Below are positions 8,412 to 16,334 of a stretch of 64,000 nucleotides of DNA, one piece after another. A program made the position numbers and the translations under genes. Under the pieces are notes generated by a model. It was not told where the DNA came from and made no database searches. It saw nothing but the letters and a program-made list of their open reading frames with translations. The stretch is taken from assembly GCF_017377775.1 (NCBI RefSeq), contig NZ_JAFVLN010000012.1, positions 124,001-188,000 on the forward strand. Reading direction: 5' to 3'. Position 1 is the first letter of the stretch, and every line of letters starts with the position of its first letter. The stretch comes from Streptomyces sp. VRA16 Mangrove soil. Lineage in GTDB: Bacteria > Actinomycetota > Actinomycetes > Streptomycetales > Streptomycetaceae.

Positions 8412-8625
8412 CCGGGCACCCTACGGCACCGGCGAACAGCGCGTACTCGTCGGCCACCACGGCCTCGGCGACCGCGACCGCCCGCTCACCGGCCAGCCGC
8501 AGCCCCGCCTGCGAGTACGGCGGCGGCGCCGGGTACCGGCGGCGCCACCAGGCCGCACCGGCCGCGTAGATCCCACTCGCGCACATCAGCACGGGCATGG
8601 CCAGGGCAAGTACCACGTCTCGCAC
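8365..8625 (-). CDS. Small membrane protein, hypothetical
   Basis: An 86-residue ORF with one hydrophobic segment at residues 3-25 (VVLALAMPVLMCASGIYAAG) followed by a basic WWRRRYP border, so a single-pass membrane protein with its C-terminus probably inside. GTG 8625 has an AAGGGG-like ribosome binding site. The last 47 bases overlap the start of the phosphotransferase gene, which appears to have its own -10 inside this ORF. The hydrophobic start followed by a conserved-looking AGLRLAGERAVAVAEAVV helix argues for a real gene; the C-terminal 20 residues look less convincing. Confidence 0.45.
   Translation of the reverse strand: MRDVVLALAMPVLMCASGIYAAGAAWWRRRYPAPPPYSQAGLRLAGERAVAVAEAVVADEYALFAGAVGCPDDRGAGDVHTGNRRA
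8418..8423 (-). promoter_or_regulatory. -10 of a leaderless start (phosphotransferase)
   Basis: TAGGGT ends six bases before ATG 8411. With no Shine-Dalgarno sequence, this spacing places the transcription start on or next to the start codon. Confidence 0.4.
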
Positions 8626-8815
8626 CAGAACCCCTTATGAACTCAACAAAAGAATGGAACAACACCTTCTGTGCAGTTCATCGGATTCGGGATCAGCCCA
8701 CTGAAGAGCCTCTATCGGCCAAGATCAACCGAAAATGACCGTAACCACGCGCCCGTCCGCCCGCGCGGACCGCCACTGTTCAGCACTGCTCCGCTGAACC
8801 TCGTAGGAGATTTAA

Positions 8816-9745
8816 GTGGAGCTTCAACGCGGTGCGGCCGACACTCTCCTCATGACGACAACCCCGTTCGGGCGCGCCCTGTGTGCCATGGTCACCCCCT
8901 TCACCGCCGACGGCGCCCTGGACCTGGGCTCCGCGCAGAAGCTCGCCGACCGTCTGGTGACCGAGGGCTGCGAGGGGCTCGTCCTGTCCGGCACCACCGG
9001 GGAGTCCCCCACCACGTCCGACGCCGAGAAGGCGGACCTGGTGCGGGCGGTGCGGGAGGCGGTGGGCGGCAGGGCCACCGTCCTCGCGGGCGTCGGCACC
9101 TTCGACACCGCGCACACCATCGCACTGGCCCGACAGGCCCAACGGGCGGGCGCCGACGGCCTGTTGGCGGTCAGCCCTTACTACAGCCGCCCGCCGCAGG
9201 ACGCCGTCGAGGCCCATTTCCGTACCGTCGCGGACGCCACGGATCTGCCCGTGATGCTGTACGACATCCCGGGCCGCACCGGCACCCGCATCGAGGCGGA
9301 GACCATGATCCGGCTCGCGGACCATCCCCGGATCGTCGCCGTGAAGGACTGCGCGTACGACCTGCTCGGCACGCAGAAGGTGATGGCGGCCACCGGTCTC
9401 GCGTACTACACGGGCTGCGACGAGTACGTGCTCGCGCTGTACGCGCTCGGCGGCGCCGGCTACGTCTCGACGGTCGCGAACGCGGTGCCGGGTGCCTTCC
9501 GGGCGATCCTGGACGCCTACGACGCCGGCGACACCGCAGGGGCCGCCCGCCGCCAACGGCTCACGATCCCGCTCACCGACCTGACGATGGGCGCAGGACT
9601 GCCCGGCACCGTCACCGTGAAGGCCCTCCTGGCCGCACTCGGCCTGCCGGGCGGCGGAACGGTCCGGGCACCCCTGCTGCCCGCCGGCCACGGTGTGGCC
9701 GACGGGCTGCTCGCGGCGTACGACGCGCTGGTCAGCGCCTCGTGA
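8816..9745 (+). CDS. dapA: 4-hydroxy-tetrahydrodipicolinate synthase
   Basis: A 309-residue class I aldolase of the DapA family that condenses pyruvate with aspartate semialdehyde in the diaminopimelate/lysine pathway. Visible motifs are SGTTGESPT (the Thr pair of the active site), LYDIPGRTG (catalytic Tyr) and the Schiff-base lysine in IVAVKDC. Together they cover the TIM barrel. GTG 8816 is chosen because AGGAG lies six bases upstream; an in-frame ATG at 8852 has no ribosome binding site. The 3' end overlaps the stop of the convergent membrane-protein gene by 14 bp. dapD lies 2 kb away, as in other Streptomyces, but is a separate transcription unit. Confidence 0.93.
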   Translation: MELQRGAADTLLMTTTPFGRALCAMVTPFTADGALDLGSAQKLADRLVTEGCEGLVLSGTTGESPTTSDAEKADLVRAVREAVGGRATVLAGVGTFDTAHTIALARQAQRAGADGLLAVSPYYSRPPQDAVEAHFRTVADATDLPVMLYDIPGRTGTRIEAETMIRLADHPRIVAVKDCAYDLLGTQKVMAATGLAYYTGCDEYVLALYALGGAGYVSTVANAVPGAFRAILDAYDAGDTAGAARRQRLTIPLTDLTMGAGLPGTVTVKALLAALGLPGGGTVRAPLLPAGHGVADGLLAAYDALVSAS

Positions 9746-10952
9746 ACTGGGGCGACCAGCGCCCCGGGTAGTCGGCCGACGCCTTGCGGAAGTCGCTCAG
9801 CGGGACGACCTTGTGGGTCCCCAGCGTGATCAGCAGCAGCTGGTTGTGGAACTCCCCCGTGCCGTCGCACCGCTTGGGGTCGCAGCCCCAGGCGACGACC
9901 CGCTTGTCGTCGGCCCAGGCGACGAGTTGCTGCGCGGGCAGCTTCTCGACGACCTTGCCGGTGCGCGCGTCGTTCACGGCCACGGCGATCTCGTCGCCCT
10001 TGCCGGCGAAGTCGCCCGCGACCAGCTTGCCGTTCGGGGAGAGTCCCGCCTCGATGTACCACTCGACGTGGCGCTCGCCGGCGGGCACGGCCGCCTTGCG
10101 TCCCTTGAGATCGAAGTACTGCTCGGGGACACCGCCCGTCATCACACCGGCGTGCACGAGCGTGCCGTCGGCGTTGAACTCGAAGTCCTGCCGGGCGTTG
10201 GTGTCCTCGTTCTCGGTGACCTCGTGCCAGTCGCTGTGTCCGGTCCTGAGGTCGACGACGGCGAAGCCCGTCCTGGTCGACTGGAAGTCGGGCCCCGGCA
10301 TGATCTTGCCGCTGCCGTCGTCGACCCGGTTCCGCTTGTAGAGACGGTCCGGGTCCTTCGCGTAGGTCGTGGCGACCAGCTTGCTGCCGTCGGGTGAGAA
10401 GGCGAGCCCGGCGGCCCCCCGCGCCACCGGGATCCACCGCTTCACCTTGTTCGTGGCCAGGTCGAGCAGCCCGATCCGCTTGGCCGGCACGTCCTTCTCC
10501 AGGACGGCGGCGGTGCGCAGCCCCGGAGCGACGCTCAGCCAGGACCACCGGGTGGTCTTGCGGTAGGTCTTGGTCGTCGGGTCGATGACCCCGTAGATGC
10601 GCTCCCTGATGCCGTCCCCGTTCTTGTACACGACGGTCTTGTACGTGACAAAGGACGCCAGCGCCGTACGCCCGGCCGCGATCACGTCCTTGGGCGGCGA
10701 CTGGTCCGGGTGCGCGATGACGTCCTGCGTACCGGTCACCCCGGCGGGCCTGACGTCCTCGCCGCCCCCGATCTGCGGCACCACGACGGCCCCGGCGATC
10801 ACGGCGGTCACCGCCACCGCCGCCAGCGTGACGGTGCGTCCGTGCCGCCTGCGCCGCGTCGCGAGCACCCGGTCGGCGAAGTCGGCGGGTGCGGGTTCGA
10901 CGCTGTCGGCCTGCTCGCGCAGCGCCTCCTTGAGGAGTTCGTCGACGTTCAC
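9732..10952 (-). CDS. Membrane-anchored beta-propeller-like protein, cotranscribed with a sigma factor
   Basis: A 406-residue protein with a cytoplasmic N-terminus (1-39, with an Arg-rich border), one membrane helix (about 41-61) and a large outer domain. The outer domain has repeated blade-like patterns such as LAFSPDGSKLVA and AGLSPNGKLVAG, as in WD40/TolB-type propellers. Its ATG overlaps the sigma-factor stop (ATGA, 10949-10952). The topology and coupling fit an anti-sigma or sensor partner, with the short cytoplasmic part contacting the sigma factor. No zinc-binding anti-sigma motif is visible, so that role is inferred from context. Confidence 0.8.
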   Translation of the reverse strand: MNVDELLKEALREQADSVEPAPADFADRVLATRRRRHGRTVTLAAVAVTAVIAGAVVVPQIGGGEDVRPAGVTGTQDVIAHPDQSPPKDVIAAGRTALASFVTYKTVVYKNGDGIRERIYGVIDPTTKTYRKTTRWSWLSVAPGLRTAAVLEKDVPAKRIGLLDLATNKVKRWIPVARGAAGLAFSPDGSKLVATTYAKDPDRLYKRNRVDDGSGKIMPGPDFQSTRTGFAVVDLRTGHSDWHEVTENEDTNARQDFEFNADGTLVHAGVMTGGVPEQYFDLKGRKAAVPAGERHVEWYIEAGLSPNGKLVAGDFAGKGDEIAVAVNDARTGKVVEKLPAQQLVAWADDKRVVAWGCDPKRCDGTGEFHNQLLLITLGTHKVVPLSDFRKASADYPGRWSPQFTRR

Positions 10953-11515
10953 GGGCGCACCTCCACGGGCGCGTAGTCACGGGACGGCGGCTGCTCGGCG
11001 TCGGCCGGGCCGAGCGCGGCCAGCTCGGGCGCGAGACCGCGCAGCCGGGCCAGGGAGCGGTGGGTGGTGGAGCGCACGGTGCCCACCGAGATGCCCAGCA
11101 GACGGGCCACGTCCACCTCGGGCAGATCCTCGAAGTAGCGCAGCACCAGCACGGTCCGCTGCCGGGCGGTCAGCCGCCCGAGCGCCTCGCGCACGACGAC
11201 CCGCAGCTCGGCGGAGGCCGTACCCCCTTCACTGGCGGCACCGTCCGGCACCTGCCCATAACTCACTTCCCTCTTCGGCCACTTGAGCCGCCACCGGCCG
11301 ACCTGCTGCCGGTAGAGCACCTGGCGCACGTACGCCTCGGGGTCCTCGACGCGGTTCCACTTCCCCGCGACCTTGATCAGCGCGTTCTGCAACAGGTCCT
11401 CGCCCGCGTGCCGGTCGCCCCCGCTCAGCAGCACGGCCGTCTTCAGCAGCGCGGTCGACCGGTTCGCCACGAACTCCCGGAAGCTCTCCGCGCCCTCGTC
11501 GTGCACGGCATCCAT
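10949..11515 (-). CDS. SigE-family (ECF group) RNA polymerase sigma factor
   Basis: A 188-residue ECF sigma factor. Region 2 is recognisable from FREFVANRSTALLKTAVLLSGGDRHAGEDLLQNALIKVAGKW, and region 4 from LTARQRTVLVLRYFEDLPEVDVARLLGISVGTVRSTTHRSLARL, which holds the helix-turn-helix for the -35 element. ATG 11515 with an AAGG ribosome binding site is preferred; a GTG 24 bases upstream is possible. It is translationally coupled to the downstream membrane-anchored propeller protein, its likely regulator. The so-called SigE family in annotation is distinct from the cell-envelope SigE of S. coelicolor. Target genes are unknown. Confidence 0.88.
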   Translation of the reverse strand: MDAVHDEGAESFREFVANRSTALLKTAVLLSGGDRHAGEDLLQNALIKVAGKWNRVEDPEAYVRQVLYRQQVGRWRLKWPKREVSYGQVPDGAASEGGTASAELRVVVREALGRLTARQRTVLVLRYFEDLPEVDVARLLGISVGTVRSTTHRSLARLRGLAPELAALGPADAEQPPSRDYAPVEVRP

Positions 11516-11625
11516 CGTCACCTTCACTTCCCCCACCACCGTTGTGGTGCTTCTGACCTTGGTGACGCCTGTGAACGCCCCCCGCTATGCCACCCCGGCG
11601 CATCTTTCTCCCGCCCCGACGACAA

Positions 11626-11655
11626 CGGCCCGCACCGGGTGTCCGGTGCGGGCCG
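11626..11655. terminator. Strong terminator downstream of dapD
   Basis: Perfect 13-bp stem: cggcccgcaccgg (11626-11638) and ccggtgcgggccg (11643-11655) around a GTGT loop. It lies 18 bp beyond the dapD stop. No U-tract on either strand. Confidence 0.75.
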
Positions 11656-11673
11656 TCTGCCTGGTGCGTTGCG

Positions 11674-12672
11674 TCAGTTGTGGCTGTGCAGAACCTCGTT
11701 CAGGCCGCCCCACACCGCGTTGTTCGGGCGGGCCTCGACGGTGCCCGTGACCGAGTTGCGGCGGAAGAGGATGTTCGAGGCGCCGGAGAGTTCGCGGGCC
11801 TTGACGATCTGGCCGTCGGGCATCGTCACGCGGGTGCCCGCGGTGACGTAGAGGCCGGCCTCGACGACGCACTCGTCGCCGAGGGCGATGCCGACGCCGG
11901 CCTCGGCGCCGACGAGGCAGCGCTCGCCGATGACGATGCGGACGTTGCCGCCGCCGGAGAGGGTGCCCATCGTGGAGGCGCCGCCGCCGATGTCCGAGCC
12001 GTCGCCGACGACGACGCCGGCGGAGATGCGGCCCTCGACCATCGACGTGCCGAGCGTGCCGGCGTTGAAGTTCACGAAGCCCTCGTGCATGACCGTGGTG
12101 CCCGCGGCGAGGTGCGCGCCGAGGCGGACCCGGTCGGCGTCGGCGATGCGCACGCCCTTGGGGGCGACGTAGTCCGTCATGCGCGGGAACTTGTCGATCG
12201 AGGTGACCTGGAGGTGCAGGCCCTCGGCGCGAGCGTTCAGGCGGACCTTCTCGACGTCGTCGACGGCGACCGGGCCGAGCGAGGTCCAGGCGACGTTGGC
12301 GAGCAGGCCGAACAGGCCGTCGAGGTTCTGGCCGTGCGGCTTGACCAGGCGGTGCGACAGGAGGTGCAGGCGCAGGTACGCGTCGTGCGCGTCCAGCGGC
12401 TTGTCGTCGAGCGAGCCGATGACCGTACGGACGGCCACGACCTCGACGCCGCGACGGGCGTCCGGGCCGATCGCCTTGGCGGCGCCCTCGCCGAGCAGCT
12501 CGACGGCCTTCTCGGCGGTGAGCTTCTCGGTACCGGCCGGGCCGGGCTCGGCGACGAGCTCGGGCGCCGGGAACCAGGTGTCGAGGACGGTGCCATCGGC
12601 GGTGACGGTGGCGAGGCCGGCGGCGACGGCGCCGGTGGAGCGGGGTGCGGTGGAGGTGGTCGTGTCGGTCAT
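11674..12672 (-). CDS. dapD: 2,3,4,5-tetrahydropyridine-2,6-dicarboxylate N-succinyltransferase
   Basis: A 332-residue enzyme that succinylates tetrahydrodipicolinate in the succinylase branch of diaminopimelate synthesis. The C-terminal half is a left-handed parallel beta-helix with hexapeptide repeats (around residues 180-300, for example GAHLAAGTTVMHEG and GVVVGDGSDIGGGAS), and the length fits the actinobacterial type. ATG 12672 gives the usual N-terminus; in-frame codons upstream are non-coding in character. No Shine-Dalgarno is present, but TAAGTT ends seven bases before the ATG, pointing to a leaderless mRNA. Monocistronic, ending in a strong hairpin. It acts downstream of dapA at 8816. 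Confidence 0.93.
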   Translation of the reverse strand: MTDTTTSTAPRSTGAVAAGLATVTADGTVLDTWFPAPELVAEPGPAGTEKLTAEKAVELLGEGAAKAIGPDARRGVEVVAVRTVIGSLDDKPLDAHDAYLRLHLLSHRLVKPHGQNLDGLFGLLANVAWTSLGPVAVDDVEKVRLNARAEGLHLQVTSIDKFPRMTDYVAPKGVRIADADRVRLGAHLAAGTTVMHEGFVNFNAGTLGTSMVEGRISAGVVVGDGSDIGGGASTMGTLSGGGNVRIVIGERCLVGAEAGVGIALGDECVVEAGLYVTAGTRVTMPDGQIVKARELSGASNILFRRNSVTGTVEARPNNAVWGGLNEVLHSHN

Positions 12673-12679
12673 GGGGCCC

Positions 12680-12685
12680 AACTTA
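12680..12685 (-). promoter_or_regulatory. -10 of a leaderless start (dapD)
   Basis: TAAGTT, seven bases, then ATG 12672. There is no ribosome binding site in the gap, so transcription probably starts at the A of the start codon. Confidence 0.5.
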
Positions 12686-12757
12686 ATCGGCGGGGCCCTG
12701 TTCGGGCGAACCCGTGGGGGCGGCGTCTCAGGTGCCGGGCGCCGCCCCCGCGGCACG

Positions 12758-13747
12758 TCAGGAGCGGTCGCCGTGGTGGTCGACGACCGCGGCGGTCACG
12801 ATCGTCTCCTGCAGCAGGACGTCGCCGGGCTTCCCCATCCCGTCGGGCGGGAGGTCGCCGCCCTCGGACCCCTGCTTGAAGGTGTCGGGCACGACGCGTC
12901 GTTCCCCCAGGAACCGGTATGTGTCCGCCCCGATCAGGAGCTCCCGGCGCAGCGTCGTTCCGCCCTGGTCGACGCTGAGGACGAATGCGTCCCGGCCGGC
13001 GAGATCACGTCCGAGGTGGTGATCGACCTGGATGCCGGGGACGGCGGCCAGCGCCCGGTACAGCTTCGCGAGGGCGGCGGGGGGCATCGGCTGGGACTCC
13101 AGGAGCACGGTCAGCGCCCGCAGGTCGTGCTCGGCCTCGGACTCCTTGTTGCCCTGGCCCGAGGGGTAGTAGGCGCGGACCTTCCTCAGCACGGCGGCCG
13201 GGTCGTCCGGGAGCGCCTTCAGGAACGCGAGACGTTCGCGCGGTGAGCGGTCGTCGCCCTCCTTGCCGTTCTCGAAGTTCGGATCCGCGTACCGCAGCCA
13301 CGACTCACGGGTCTCCGGCTTCTTCTTCTCGCCCGCTGTCCCGCCCTTGACCGAGCCGCCGGCGGCGTCGAAGAGCGTCTTCGTGTAGATCCACTGGCCG
13401 ACGCGGGGCGTCGGCATCGGCGCTCCCCCGGCCACGGTGTCCGCGGCCCGTTCGAGCACCTCGCCCGCCGTGCCCTGCACCGTCCGCGTCGCCGCGGGCT
13501 TCGCACGGTCCGCGCCGCCGCCCCCGCCGCTTTCGCCGATGCCGGTGGCCAGGACCGCGACCGCCGTCAGCGCGGCCGCCGCCCCCGCCGCCGCGAGCCG
13601 CCAGTCGGCGCGCAGTCCGCGGCCCCGGCCCGCTCGTGTCGCGGCGACGAGCCGGTCGCGGCCCGGGGCGAGCAGGCCCCGGTCGGGAGCCGGTGCACCG
13701 GCCCGGAAGTCGCGTACGTCCCGCATCTCGTCCACATGCTCCTTCAC
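12758..13747 (-). CDS. CU044_5270-family membrane protein (putative sigma-factor partner)
   Basis: A 329-residue protein with a cytoplasmic N-terminus containing an MRDVRDF-type motif (residues 8-14), one membrane helix at about residues 60-82 and an extracytoplasmic domain. That domain carries the WIYTK and FLKALPDDP patterns of the CU044_5270 family. GTG 13747 overlaps the sigma-factor stop (GTGA), so it is translationally coupled. Members of this family nearly always follow an ECF sigma factor and are thought to act as membrane-bound regulators, but I know of no detailed mechanism. A Gly-rich linker (GESGGGGG) follows the membrane helix. Confidence 0.85.
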   Translation of the reverse strand: MKEHVDEMRDVRDFRAGAPAPDRGLLAPGRDRLVAATRAGRGRGLRADWRLAAAGAAAALTAVAVLATGIGESGGGGGADRAKPAATRTVQGTAGEVLERAADTVAGGAPMPTPRVGQWIYTKTLFDAAGGSVKGGTAGEKKKPETRESWLRYADPNFENGKEGDDRSPRERLAFLKALPDDPAAVLRKVRAYYPSGQGNKESEAEHDLRALTVLLESQPMPPAALAKLYRALAAVPGIQVDHHLGRDLAGRDAFVLSVDQGGTTLRRELLIGADTYRFLGERRVVPDTFKQGSEGGDLPPDGMGKPGDVLLQETIVTAAVVDHHGDRS

Positions 13748-14343
13748 GGCCCGGCCACCTCCGCCATCTCGCTCATGAACACCGGGTCCGGGCCCAGCGC
13801 CGCCCGCACCTTGCGGCGAGCCCTGTTCAGCCGGGACCTGACCGTCCCGACCGGTATGCCGAGTGCCTCGGCGACTTCCTGGTACGTCAGATCGGCCCAG
13901 GCCACGAGCAGCAGGACGTGCCGGTCGGCGGCGGAGAGCGAAGCGAGGGCGTCGGCGAGCGGCGCCCGGTCGGCGATCCGCTCCGCGGTGTCCTCGACCC
14001 AGCCGGCCGCGACGGGGTCCTGCCCGGTCCGCGCGAGGGCCCGCAGCCCGCGGACCTCCTTGCGGCGCTGTTTGCCGATGAGGTGTGCGGCGATGCCGTA
14101 CAGCCACGGCCGGGCCGAGGCCCGCGCGGTGTCGTAGCGGCCGCGCACCCGGAACGCCGTCAGGAACGTCTCCGCGGTGATGTCGTCGGCCGCGTCCGTG
14201 CCGAGGCGGCGGGCCGCGTACCGGTGGATGTCGGGCGCGTACCGGTCGTAGAGCCGCGCGAACAGCTCGGGCTGTTCCAGGGACCGGCCGATGGCGAGAC
14301 CGTCGTCATCGGGGTCGAGAGCGGGCACTGGGGGTCCGGTCAC
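13744..14343 (-). CDS. ECF RNA polymerase sigma factor
   Basis: A 199-residue sigma-70 family ECF factor. Region 2 spans about residues 25-95 (ELFARLYDRYAPDIHRYAARRLG, then DITAETFLTAF for -10 recognition). Region 4 spans about 130-185 (LSAADRHVLLLVAWADLTYQEVAEALGIPVGTVRSRLNRAR). The GTG start has GGAG five bases upstream. It is coupled to the CU044_5270-type gene, so an environmental signal is probably read by that membrane protein and passed to this factor. No match to a characterised sigma factor is claimed. Confidence 0.9.
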   Translation of the reverse strand: MTGPPVPALDPDDDGLAIGRSLEQPELFARLYDRYAPDIHRYAARRLGTDAADDITAETFLTAFRVRGRYDTARASARPWLYGIAAHLIGKQRRKEVRGLRALARTGQDPVAAGWVEDTAERIADRAPLADALASLSAADRHVLLLVAWADLTYQEVAEALGIPVGTVRSRLNRARRKVRAALGPDPVFMSEMAEVAGP

Positions 14344-14430
14344 TGGGGCTCCGTCCGCGGGTGGGTGTCGAGCGTGTCACCCGTTGTTCCCCGCAGCCCT
14401 TCCGAGGGTTCACGGTTCCACAGGGATTTC

Positions 14431-14973
14431 TCAGGGGATCAGGCGGCCCAGCATCTCGCGGGCGTACCCGGCGTCGTACTCCCCGTCGGTGAGCAGCACT
14501 TGGAGGCAGATCCCGTCCATCAGGGCGACGAGGGCCCGTGCGGTGACGGGGTCGGTGCGCACGGCGATGACCTCGGCCAGCTCCCGGCACCACTCGGCGG
14601 CGACGGGGCGCAGGGCGGGCCGCCGCAGCGCCGCGAGATACAGCTCGTACTCCAGCTCCACGCCCATCCGCTCGCCCGCGAGCCACTCGCCGAGCAGCCC
14701 GGCGAGTTCGTCGGCGAGGTCGAGGCCCGGGTCCTGGAAGGTGCCGCGCGCGGCGACGACCTTCGCGAACCCCTCGTTGGCCTGCCGCAGCGCGGCGACC
14801 ATCAGCTCATCGAGCGTCTTGAAGTGGTACGTGGTCGAGCCGAGCGGCACATCGGCCTCGGCGGCCACGCTGCGGTGGCTGAGCCCCGCGAGTCCCTTCG
14901 CCCCCACCACCCGGATCGCGGCGTCGATGATCCGCTGGCGCCGCTCGGGGTCGTAACGCCGGGCCGCGGCCAT
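14431..14973 (-). CDS. TetR-family repressor of the adjacent SMR exporter
   Basis: A 180-residue TetR-type regulator. The N-terminal DNA-binding domain is clear: RRQRIIDAAIRVVGAKGLAG, helix-turn-helix LSHRSVAAEADVPLGSTTYHF, about residues 10-55. The rest is an all-helical ligand and dimerisation domain. It starts inside the stop codon of the SMR gene (TGATG, 14971-14975), so the two are cotranscribed and coupled. The two palindromes over the SMR promoter are the obvious operators, giving autoregulation in which an effluxed drug would relieve repression. The ligand is unknown; biocides or quaternary cations are common for such pairs. Confidence 0.9.
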   Translation of the reverse strand: MAAARRYDPERRQRIIDAAIRVVGAKGLAGLSHRSVAAEADVPLGSTTYHFKTLDELMVAALRQANEGFAKVVAARGTFQDPGLDLADELAGLLGEWLAGERMGVELEYELYLAALRRPALRPVAAEWCRELAEVIAVRTDPVTARALVALMDGICLQVLLTDGEYDAGYAREMLGRLIP

Positions 14974-15293
14974 CAGTGCGCCCCTCCGAGATTGAGCAGC
15001 ACGACACCGCCGATGACGAGCACGATCCCGGCGGCCTTGGCGGGGGTCAGCCCCTCACCGAGGAAGACCATGCCGATCGCGGCGATCACGGCGGTGCCGA
15101 CGCCGGCCCAGATCGCGTACGCGGTGCCGATCTGCACGGTCTTCAGGGTCTGTGCGAGCAGCGCGAACGCGATCACGTACCCGGAGACGGTGATCAGGGA
15201 GGGCCAGAGCCTGCTGAAACCCTCGCTGTACTTCATGGCCGTGGTGGCGGCCACTTCGGCGGCGATGGCGCCGGCCAGCAGAACGTATCCCAT
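14973..15293 (-). CDS. Small multidrug resistance (SMR/QacE-type) efflux protein
   Basis: A 106-residue protein with four membrane helices and the SMR hallmarks. The essential membrane-embedded glutamate is in the first helix (AIAAEVAATTAMKYSEGF, E13), followed by the YAIWAGVGTAV motif of the third region. SMR dimers exchange protons for lipophilic cations. Length is typical. ATG 15293 has no ribosome binding site but lies seven bases after TACACT, so the mRNA is probably leaderless. The start codon and -10 are covered by the first of two palindromic operators. First gene of a two-gene operon with its TetR regulator. Confidence 0.93.
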   Translation of the reverse strand: MGYVLLAGAIAAEVAATTAMKYSEGFSRLWPSLITVSGYVIAFALLAQTLKTVQIGTAYAIWAGVGTAVIAAIGMVFLGEGLTPAKAAGIVLVIGGVVLLNLGGAH

Positions 15294-15333
15294 GTGTACG
15301 AGTGTACATATCGTTGCGTACATCCGTACACAA
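15292..15333 (-). promoter_or_regulatory. Leaderless promoter with two palindromic operators (SMR/tetR)
   Basis: Palindrome 1 (15292-15311) is ATGTGTAC-GAGT-GTACATAT; palindrome 2 (15314-15333) is TTGCGTAC-ATCC-GTACACAA. Each has one mismatched pair, and they share GTAC-N4-GTAC cores. Their centres are 22 bp apart, about two helical turns, which suits two TetR dimers on one DNA face. The -10 TACACT (plus-strand 15301-15306) and the ATG lie in palindrome 1; the -35 region lies in palindrome 2. Confidence 0.75.
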
Positions 15334-15339
15334 CGCGGG

Positions 15340-15825
15340 CGGGGCCGGCTGCGCGACCGCCCGGTGGTCGACGGCGCCGCGCTCGCGCATCCGCACCGCC
15401 CGGTCGACGATCCGCCGCTTGGCGTACGCGGCCCGCCGCAGGCCCGCCACCTTCCGGTACCGGGCGAGCTCGGCGGGGTCGGGGCGCACACTGCCGGCCG
15501 GCTCGTAGCCGTGTCCGGCCAGCCGGTCCCCCAGCACGGCGTCGCAGAGCCGTATCCGGTCGGGCGTCGGCCTGGTCCGCCAGGTCCCGGCCCGGGACAC
15601 GAGCTCGCCGCGCGTGTGCACGTGCCAGGTCTTGCGCGCGAGCACCGCGGCCCCGGCCATCCGGTACGGCTCGCTCGTCTCGGGAACGCAGGACTCCCCC
15701 AGGACCCGCAGATCCCGCGCAGTCGAGCCTCCGCCACCAGGGCATCCGCAGCAGCGACCCGGCGCAGTCCCGGCCGTCCCGTACGACGTGGACGAACTGG
15801 GCGTCGGGGAAGACGAACAGGGGAC
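15340..15825 (-). pseudogene. Remnant of a sulfotransferase-like gene
   Basis: Reading leftward, the first part (from about 15825) encodes LFVFPDAQFVHVVRDGRDCAGSLLRMPWW, which resembles the 3'-phosphate-binding motif of PAPS sulfotransferases (Arg and Ser of RDGRD-x-x-x-S). Near 15720-15745 the reading frame must change to continue into a plausible C-terminus (ETSEPYRMAGAAVLARKTWHVHTRG, then RLCDAVLGDRLAGHGYEP). The N-terminal half with the 5' P-loop is absent, and the 3' end runs into the SMR promoter. A truncated, frameshifted relic is the best reading; family assignment is moderate. Confidence 0.5.
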
Positions 15826-15909
15826 GTACGGGTGCACAGACGCTCATCCGGCCACGGTCGCGGGCGGTGCTGAGGGGGCACTTGAAGGCGTCTGAGAATC
15901 GCGTACGAA

Positions 15910-15948
15910 AACGGCCCCGCCTCCTGTGCATCAGGAGGCGGGGCCGTT
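15910..15948 (-). terminator. Rho-independent terminator of the suf operon
   Basis: Perfect 16-bp stem, aacggccccgcctcct (15910-15925) and aggaggcggggccgtt (15933-15948), with a 7-base loop. On the minus strand it is followed by a TTTTCG tail. It lies about 50 bp after the last suf gene, so it ends that operon. Confidence 0.85.
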
Positions 15949-15998
15949 CGTCCACGTACGGCGTTCAAGCGCGTACGGGGATCAGGTACGTACCGGGA

Positions 15999-16334
15999 TC
16001 AGACGTTGAACCCGAGCGCCCGGAGCTGCTCGCGGCCGTCGTCGGTGATCTTGTCCGGGCCCCACGGCGGCATCCAGACCCAGTTGATCCGGAGCTCGTT
16101 GACGATGCCGTCCGTGGCGGACTTCGCCTGGTCCTCGATGACGTCGGTCAGCGGGCAGGCCGCGGACGTGAGCGTCATGTCGATCGTCGCGATGTTCGCG
16201 TCGTCGATGTGGATGCCGTAGATCAGGCCCAGGTTGACGACGTCGATGCCCAGCTCGGGGTCGACGACGTCGTACAGCGCCTCGCGGACCTCCTCCTCGG
16301 AGGCCGGCTTCATCTCAACAGCGTTCTCGGTCAT
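15999..16334 (-). CDS. DUF59/MIP18-family protein of the suf operon (SufT-like)
   Basis: A 111-residue DUF59-domain protein: EVREALYDVVDPELGIDVVNLGLIYGI is the family signature, TLTSAACPLTDVIEDQ carries the conserved cysteine, and the end has WVWMPPWGPDKIT. Family members (SufT, MIP18) help deliver or mature Fe-S clusters on target proteins. It is the last gene of the operon and its ATG overlaps the sufU stop (ATGA, 16331-16334). Length is normal. The in-frame extension into sufU is a shadow of that gene. Confidence 0.9.
   Translation of the reverse strand: MTENAVEMKPASEEEVREALYDVVDPELGIDVVNLGLIYGIHIDDANIATIDMTLTSAACPLTDVIEDQAKSATDGIVNELRINWVWMPPWGPDKITDDGREQLRALGFNV

Noticed and set aside
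11516..11539. A longer sigma-factor start at GTG 11539
   Set aside because: No ribosome binding site precedes it; ATG 11515 has AAGG at a good distance and gives the usual N-terminus.
12673..12756. An 84-bp N-terminal extension of DapD
   Set aside because: It would bury the TAAGTT -10 in coding sequence, adds Arg/Pro-rich residues foreign to DapD and has no ribosome binding site.
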